Source of the DNA: Staphylococcus argenteus
Lineage (GTDB): Bacteria > Bacillota > Bacilli > Staphylococcales > Staphylococcaceae
Direction of reading: 5' to 3'
NCBI RefSeq assembly: GCF_000236925.1
Contig: NC_016941.1
Location: 2,430,566 to 2,494,565, forward strand
DNA length: 64,000 bases
Position numbers and translations under genes: made by a program. The notes below the pieces were generated by a model. It worked only from the letters and a program-made list of their open reading frames with translations, made no database searches and was not told where the DNA came from. Shown here one piece after another: positions 59,591 through 64,000 of the stretch; the stretch's first letter is position 1, and each line of letters starts with the position of its first letter.

Positions 59591-60036
59591 TTGCTATCTC
59601 TCCTTTACATTGTTTAATACCAATCCAGTGATACTGTACTTCGAACAATATTGGATAGAATTTGAAATTCTGTATAACACCTTGTCAATCTATGCTTTAG
59701 TTAAAACATTTAGCGCTTATATTTAAAAAATATATAAAATATGAAAACAGATTGAAAGGATATTATACCTTGCTCTACCCTTTTTTATAAAAGATCACAC
59801 ACATTTGAGCAAATTTGACAATGTCAATAAATCACGTCATCGCCATTGTTATTCGGTATATAATGTTTTAATAATGGCCAAACTATTATTTCATTTACAT
59901 TAATGGGGTTCGGTTGTGTTAATGTAAATTAAAACCGGGGAAGCATTGGTGATGATGTAGTGATTTTTATTAATTGCGAAACACCTTCGATAGCAATGAC
60001 ATAGATTATTGGAAGATTAATCAAAAAAAGAAGACC
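59591..60036. other. Gene-free stretch with gene debris and a palindrome
   Basis: Contains the perfect palindrome TTGACAATGTCAA (59815-59827), an SDR 3'-end fragment (59888-59926) and the hairpin AAAGAAGACC..GGCCTTCTTTT (about 60027-60053) that ends the DUF1433 gene and overlaps its stop codon. Nothing else recognised. Confidence 0.55.
59888..59926 (-). pseudogene. Fragment of an SDR gene 3' end
   Basis: About 38 bases (TCATTTACATTAATG..TCGGTTGTGTTAATG) match the 3' end of the SDR gene at 60720-60757 at about four of five positions. No open frame remains. This suggests an old local duplication or deletion. Confidence 0.45.
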
Positions 60037-60450
60037 CTAGTGGCCTTCTTTTTTATCTAATTCTTCTTTGATTTCGTCAGGTGTTTTTGTTTTTATTTTA
60101 ATTATTTCCGATAAATTTTTGCTTAGTATTATATCACCTACAAATTGAAAGTTATTTTCAGGCGATGCATAAGCAACAAAATCATCTTCTTTATTTTCAT
60201 TGATGTATCCTTCAATCACAGCGCTACCCATAGGACTTGTTTCCAATTTTGTGAAATGCACAGATTTAATCGTGTTCGGTTCTTTAGTATTATGCTTGAG
60301 ATAAAGTGTAATGCGCTCCTGCTGTTCTTTGTAGTAAATTTCTTTTTGCTTTTCTTTTTCGTCATATTTCACTTTTAAATAAATCACTGTAGCAACTATA
60401 CATATACATAATATGACACCAATAATTATAAAAACATGTTTTTTGTTCAT
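60037..60450 (-). CDS. DUF1433 family membrane-anchored protein
   Basis: A 137-residue protein with an N-terminal membrane helix (residues 5-25), then a polar outside domain with KEQQERITLYLKHNTKEPNTIKSVHFTKLETSPMGSAVIEGYINENKEDDFVA, the pattern of staphylococcal DUF1433 proteins. No lipobox cysteine in the right place, so an uncleaved anchor is more likely than a lipoprotein. DUF1433 proteins often occur as paralogue clusters; only one copy is here. Function unknown. GGAGT ribosome site. Confidence 0.75.
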   Translation of the reverse strand: MNKKHVFIIIGVILCICIVATVIYLKVKYDEKEKQKEIYYKEQQERITLYLKHNTKEPNTIKSVHFTKLETSPMGSAVIEGYINENKEDDFVAYASPENNFQFVGDIILSKNLSEIIKIKTKTPDEIKEELDKKEGH

Positions 60451-60510
60451 TAAAGTAACTCCTAAAATGTGGTGGAAAATGAAATTTTTTTTAATCTATA
60501 ATTATGAACA

Positions 60511-60672
60511 TTATAGATTAAAAATCATAACACTAATATCGTCGCCTTCACTCACTTGATTGTTAAAATCACCAGTTACTGAGAATTGTGCAAGGAATAA
60601 TTGCCTATCATGCCCTTATATCATTATTGCCTTACTAACATTAACAAAATCGATATCTGTTACATTAAACAC
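60511..60672 (-). pseudogene. C-terminal remnant of an unknown gene (two in-frame stops)
   Basis: The minus frame ending at 60511 reads FVNVSKAIMI-stop-GHDRQLFLAQFSVTGD, continuing to EGDDISVMIFNL-stop, with another stop upstream at 60671. The DDISVMIF ending resembles the C-terminal strand of PP2C-type phosphatases (DDITVLV), but the piece is too short to be sure. No start or ribosome site is visible. Confidence 0.35.
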
Positions 60673-60698
60673 CTATCCCCCACGTCTCAAACACCTTT

Positions 60699-61394
60699 TT
60701 ATACAGGACGCACTGTAATTTCATTCACATTAACATGACTCGGTTGTGTTAATGCATACAATACTGCTTCTGCAATATCTTGTGGATCAAGCTTTTTACG
60801 ATCACTTGGATTATATGCGGCAGTTATTGCTGTATCTACCATTCCTGGTGAAATGCTTGTTACTTTAACGCCTGTCTTTGCCAACTCTTTTTCTAATCCT
60901 TGAGTAATAGTATGTACTGCTGCTTTCGTCGCACTATAAATCGTACTGCTTTTCGTTACTTCAAAGCCAGAAATAGATGCAATGTTAATAAGATGGCCAC
61001 TTGATTGTTCTAACATAGTTGGTAATGCCGCCTGTGCCGTGTATAAAGTACCTTTGATATTCACATCAATCATACTATCCCACTCATCTACTTGATAATC
61101 AGTAATCTTAGACGATAACATTTGTCCCGCACTATTGATGACAATATCTAATCTGCCAAATGTTTCTTGTGCAATTTTAATCAATTCATCGACTTCTTCT
61201 TTATTCGTTACATCTGTTGGAACTACTTTAACGTTATCTTGTGACAATTGATTCGCTAAGTTTTGCAATTTTTCTTTATTTCTACCTGCTAAGACAACTT
61301 TCGCCCCTTCTTCATGTAGTAATGTAGCGATTGCTTCTCCAATACCACTACCTGCACCTGTAACTACTGCTACTTTATCTGTTAATACTGTCAT
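60699..61394 (-). CDS. Short-chain dehydrogenase/reductase
   Basis: A 231-residue SDR with the TGAGSGIG cofactor site (12-19), NSAG near 87, the catalytic serine in NIASISG and Y153-x-x-x-K157 (TIYSATKAA). The short C-terminus ([12 protein letters not shown]) is the usual end of the YdfG/clavaldehyde dehydrogenase-like group of NADP-dependent oxidoreductases. Ribosome site AAAGGAG. Confidence 0.87.
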   Translation of the reverse strand: MTVLTDKVAVVTGAGSGIGEAIATLLHEEGAKVVLAGRNKEKLQNLANQLSQDNVKVVPTDVTNKEEVDELIKIAQETFGRLDIVINSAGQMLSSKITDYQVDEWDSMIDVNIKGTLYTAQAALPTMLEQSSGHLINIASISGFEVTKSSTIYSATKAAVHTITQGLEKELAKTGVKVTSISPGMVDTAITAAYNPSDRKKLDPQDIAEAVLYALTQPSHVNVNEITVRPV

Positions 61395-61691
61395 AATGAT
61401 CGACTCCTTTGATTCTTTTTTATTTTCTAGGGTAAATCATAAATACATATTACTATTTATACTTTTAAAAAGCGTATCACAATTCATATAGCGGTCATAA
61501 TAACTCGCTTCATTTTCATGGATAAATTAATTTTCAAGTCATTTGTAATCTACAAATAATCGTTGCTTATATTTTTTATTTTTAAAAATGTTGGAAATTT
61601 GTCACTTCTTTATTGTAAAAACGTTATATTAGTACTAAAGTTAATAATGTGATTTATCATTCGATTGAATGATTAGAGGGAGGAATAAACC

Positions 61692-61973
61692 GTGTCATAT
61701 CATGAACGTGTTTTAGCATTAAGAGCAGAAAGTAAAAGAACTGCATTTGATTTTAGATTTGAGGATTTATTTAGCAAAGAAGAATGGCTAAGTATGTCGC
61801 TTGCAGAAAGACAAAAAACCGAAAAAGCATTTCGACACGAAGTTAAAAATATGGATGATGTAAGAATGCCCTTCTCAAGTGTCCATGACGCCCAAGTAAA
61901 ATTATATAATGTTGTATATTCTTATAACGGCATTAAACGTAATTTTAAACAAGTTGAAAACGAAGGATTCTAA
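61692..61973 (+). CDS. Small conserved protein of unknown function (possibly DUF1413)
   Basis: A 93-residue soluble, charged protein with a GTG start and an excellent GAGGGAGG ribosome site eight bases before it. AFDFRFEDLFSKEEWLSMSLAERQKTEKAFRHEV resembles the pattern of DUF1413 proteins (a DLF..W..L...ER...G..F segment), but I am not certain. Monocistronic; a terminator follows at 62063. No function can be assigned. Confidence 0.65.
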   Translation: MSYHERVLALRAESKRTAFDFRFEDLFSKEEWLSMSLAERQKTEKAFRHEVKNMDDVRMPFSSVHDAQVKLYNVVYSYNGIKRNFKQVENEGF

Positions 61974-62062
61974 TATCATTTCGTTTATATATCAAGGACA
62001 TGATACAGTTTTATATGTAAATCTTGTAGGTAATCGTTCTAAAAATCAATATAAACATGACT

Positions 62063-62095
62063 AAAGCCACATCCAATATAGGACGTGGCTTTTAG
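62063..62095 (+). terminator. Terminator after the small conserved protein gene
   Basis: AAAGCCACATCC (62063-62074) pairs with GGACGTGGCTTT (62081-62092) at 11 of 12 positions, followed by T-rich sequence. Confidence 0.8.
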
Positions 62096-62144
62096 TATCG
62101 TTCCAGATTTGTGGGGAGTTAGGGTTTACTTAATTAAAGGGGTC

Positions 62145-62228
62145 TGCCCTCAATTGCTCACCAACGAGGGCAAGTTACATCAATCACACTTCAATTGCCG
62201 CCGACTAGGGGTAGTAATCATTGGCAAT
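62145..62228. other. Unexplained inverted repeats downstream of the mini-HTH gene
   Basis: TGCCCTC (62145-62151) pairs with GAGGGCA (62166-62172), and ATTGCC (62194-62199) pairs with GGCAAT (62223-62228). The stretch looks more GC-rich than its neighbours and has no reading frame. It may be a residual mobile-element end or a 3' untranslated structure. Confidence 0.35.
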
Positions 62229-62233
62229 AAGAA

Positions 62234-62425
62234 CTAGTTAGTGACTAACGATTTACGTTCCATAGCAAAGTGATACAAACGCTCAGCATCAATGTAAGGC
62301 ATAGAATCAATAGTTAGGTAACCATCTTTAATGTCACCAATTAATCCTTGATTTACACCAGTGTTCACGTAAATATCATAGCTACTTACGTCTGAGAAAA
62401 TAAGCGCTTCAATCTCTTTTCTCAT
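62234..62425 (-). CDS. Small HTH-like protein
   Basis: A 63-residue protein. The stretch SSYDIYVNTGVNQGLIGDIKDGYLTIDSMPYIDAERLYHFA has the spacing of a Cro/XRE-type helix-turn-helix (helix, VN-Q-LIGDIK recognition helix, DGYLTIDSMPYIDAERLYHF ending). The start at 62425 has GGAG eight bases upstream. It could be a DNA-binding regulator or antitoxin-like protein; no partner toxin is adjacent. The HTH reading is by pattern only. Confidence 0.6.
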   Translation of the reverse strand: MRKEIEALIFSDVSSYDIYVNTGVNQGLIGDIKDGYLTIDSMPYIDAERLYHFAMERKSLVTN

Positions 62426-62601
62426 AATCATCACTCCAATGTTTATATAGTATTTATATAAACTCTCTCGTCTCTCTCTATTTATTAACTTCTTACAAGT
62501 CTAATATTACATGAATTTCCAAATAAATAAAGTGATTTGTGATGTTTTTCACAAATTTATCACTATTTTGGAAAATTAAGAAATATTTAATTATATAAAA
62601 G

Positions 62602-62707
62602 TTTAATAAGTAAGAAAATATGATAAAATGTAGGTGTTCTTTAGACATTAAAAGCTTCTAACATGATACGGAATTTGAGGTTCCAATATCACATTAGAAG
62701 CTTTTTT
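62602..62707 (+). ncRNA. Candidate small RNA with a strong terminator
   Basis: A possible promoter, TTTAAT (62602-62607) and TAAAAT (62624-62629) with 16-base spacing, precedes a stretch of about 70 bases with no reading frame. It ends in the perfect stem AAAAGCTTCTAA (62650-62661)/TTAGAAGCTTTT (62694-62705) followed by TT. The loop holds GGAA..TTCC. A terminator here with no gene to end on the plus strand suggests a short RNA starting near 62636. I do not recognise it as a named staphylococcal RNA. Confidence 0.5.
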
Positions 62708-62778
62708 GTTGTGGTGATTATATTAATAATGGCATGAATGAACGCATGCTGTCTTAGCTTCAGGAATCATATAAGATA

Positions 62779-63072
62779 TTAAATTTCAGTTCTTTGAATG
62801 TTTTTTAATTTCTTACTAATATCATCCAGTTCATTCTTCGCCCTTTTAACCCAATCCCCTTGAGCTACATTATCAAATTCGCCTTTAAATTTTTTGAAAT
62901 GACTACTCATTTGATTTATTAAAAGCTCTTCATCATTTTTCAATTTATTCTTATGGTCATGGTGAATTCTGTTATGCTCGGGTGCAATAACTTCAGTAAT
63001 CTGTCTCATTTGCAAAACAGCATTAATACTCGGCCCGCTTGGTAACCTTTCAACAACTGAGTCATACCACAT
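62779..63072 (-). CDS. tlaA2: Small alpha-helical type VII secretion partner (Tla2-like)
   Basis: A 97-residue, highly charged helical protein (HNRIHHDHKNKLKNDEELLINQMSSHF, FKKFKGEFDNVAQGDWVKRAKNELDDISKKLK). In position (second gene after the LXG-like domain gene) and size it matches the partner protein of the S. aureus secreted lipase TslA. The central GDW resembles the W-x-G turn region of WXG100-like hairpins. It starts two bases after the preceding gene stop. Symbol assigned by synteny, not by a database search. Confidence 0.6.
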   Translation of the reverse strand: MWYDSVVERLPSGPSINAVLQMRQITEVIAPEHNRIHHDHKNKLKNDEELLINQMSSHFKKFKGEFDNVAQGDWVKRAKNELDDISKKLKNIQRTEI

Positions 63073-63074
63073 CT

Positions 63075-63401
63075 TTACTCTCTACCTCCCATTTTTTCAA
63101 TTTCTTTTAAATATTCTCTTTTAAGTTCATCTTTAGAACGTTCTATTTTCATCTCTTCATTTTTAATTCGCTGGGTCATTTCATCATTAAACTCGTTTAT
63201 AATATGCGTCATTTTAACGTTTGATTCTTGACTATAATCCATTTTGTTTTTCAGATATAAAAAGCAATCGTATGAATATTCACAATCCAACTTTATCTGA
63301 TGCTTAATTTCCTGAAGTTGCTCTAATTTATCGTTCAATTTTCTTCTTTCTTCATCATATGCAGTTTCCAAATCACTTATTTTCTTATATCCAGTAAACA
63401 T
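63075..63401 (-). CDS. tlaA1: Small coiled-coil type VII secretion partner (Tla1-like)
   Basis: A 108-residue, charged, almost entirely helical protein (DLETAYDEERRKLNDKLEQLQEIKHQIKL, then MTQRIKNEEMKIERSKDELKREYLKEIEKMGG). It starts at the stop of the preceding LXG-like gene, sharing one base. Its size and position match the first small partner that binds the LXG-like domain of TslA and guides it to the type VII machinery. The lack of a signal peptide agrees with that route. Based on synteny and shape. Confidence 0.6.
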   Translation of the reverse strand: MFTGYKKISDLETAYDEERRKLNDKLEQLQEIKHQIKLDCEYSYDCFLYLKNKMDYSQESNVKMTHIINEFNDEMTQRIKNEEMKIERSKDELKREYLKEIEKMGGRE

Positions 63402-64000
63402 TATATTACACCAGCTATCTGACTCGCTAATAATTGGTCATTACCTACAATTGCATTTACACTATCTTTAATTTTAGAGACATAATTGTGACAATCACTA
63501 TTTATATCATTCAATTCTTTTAACTTTTGTTCGATTTTGATTTCAGGATCAGTCTCAAACTTACTTTCATAAGCATCACCATTCCTTAATGCTGTTAGCA
63601 CTCCGTCATGCGAAAGTTTTGTTCCTATTTTATTTCCAGCTTCTTGGGAGTTCTTCCAATTCTCTTGAAATTTGTCCTTCATATTATCGTACATCTTCTC
63701 CAGTTGGTCACTTTCCTCTTTAACTAATTGACTTAATCCCTCTGCTATTATTAATGCTGAAACAGATTCCAACAATTTTTGTTGAGACGAGGATAATGCT
63801 CCACCATTTGCTTGCAGCCAATTCACTCTAAGTTCTTCTACTTTCCCTAATTTTGATTTAGTAATGTCTTTTACAGATTTAAACGACTTATTATTTGCGT
63901 CTTCGTATCCTTTGACTTTTCTTAATTCTGCTAAAATTTTAGCTTGTGCATATTTCTTTAAAAAGGCTCCCATATCATGGCCTTCACCATTTTTCAAAAC
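63401..64000 (-). CDS. tslA: Type VII secreted effector, C-terminal LXG-like domain (TslA-type), partial
   Basis: The frame is open to the window edge (a V-L-K-N-G-E-G-H-D-M run before residue GAFLKK), so only the last 199 residues are seen. They are helical and charged with no signal peptide (LRVNWLQANGGALSSSQQKLLESVSALIIAEGLSQLVKEESDQLEKMYDNMKDKFQENWKNSQEAGNKIG). This fits the C-terminal LXG-like targeting domain of TslA, a type VII secreted phospholipase whose catalytic domain is N-terminal, followed by its two small partners. The lipase part, if present, lies outside the window. Confidence 0.6.
   Translation of the reverse strand, partial: VLKNGEGHDMGAFLKKYAQAKILAELRKVKGYEDANNKSFKSVKDITKSKLGKVEELRVNWLQANGGALSSSQQKLLESVSALIIAEGLSQLVKEESDQLEKMYDNMKDKFQENWKNSQEAGNKIGTKLSHDGVLTALRNGDAYESKFETDPEIKIEQKLKELNDINSDCHNYVSKIKDSVNAIVGNDQLLASQIAGVI

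Overview
The window is a low-GC Gram-positive chromosome segment from the Staphylococcus aureus complex. The markers are the end of gamma-hemolysin component B, a biotin operon with a BirA operator, STAR-type GGGGCCCC repeats, the opuC operon, the complete staphylopine (cnt) operon and a type VII secretion cluster. The protein sequences look clearly diverged from what I remember of S. aureus proper (HlgB tail, BioW, CntK), so a sister species such as S. argenteus or S. schweitzeri, or a divergent S. aureus lineage, is plausible. I could not test this by alignment. I saw no rRNA, tRNA, CRISPR array, prophage or intact insertion sequence.

Layout. 1-5.9 kb: hlgB end, a bidirectional terminator, then bioD-bioA-bioB-bioF-bioW-bioX on the minus strand behind a BirA operator. 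6.1-10.8 kb: a pair of half-size ABC transporters of the IrtAB/YbtPQ type behind a strong Fur box, a STAR repeat block, and an SprA2-type type I toxin-antitoxin locus with the 35-residue PepA2-like peptide. A decayed copy of the tail of that locus lies at 6.1-6.2 kb. 10.8-29 kb: mostly single-gene metabolic and transport units: GtrA protein, glycerate kinase, membrane-anchored coiled coil, Bcr/CflA exporter, GyrI-like protein, C39-like peptidase, metallophosphoesterase, amino-acid permease, Na+/H+ antiporter, KimA-like permease, Flp-type penicillin-binding-like protein, epimerase, PanE-like reductase and a 14-TM exporter. 29-33 kb: a second STAR-rich block and opuCA-CB-CC-CD for osmoprotectant uptake. 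33.5-45.4 kb: YdeI-like protein, APC permease, carboxylesterase, MFS exporter, FetAB-like ABC pair, M42 peptidase, YehR-like lipoprotein, membrane-anchored glutamate-synthase-like protein and a degenerate CPBP protein.

45.5-55.3 kb is the metallophore system. cntK, cntL and cntM make staphylopine from histidine, cntE exports it, and cntABCDF re-imports the metal complex. A Fur box and a Zur box overlap the cntK promoter. A second promoter with a Zur-like box lies just before cntA. Between the first promoter and cntK is a leader of about 470 nt built from tandem 132-nt structured repeats whose stems show compensatory changes; this is the most unusual structure in the window.

55.5-64 kb: MBL-fold hydrolase, two SDR enzymes, an AbgT-family transporter, an AhpD-like protein, a DUF1433 protein and two decayed gene fragments, then a small protein, an HTH-like mini-protein and a candidate small RNA. 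At the right edge are the two small partner genes and the C-terminal LXG-like domain of a type VII secreted lipase (TslA-type), cut by the window end.
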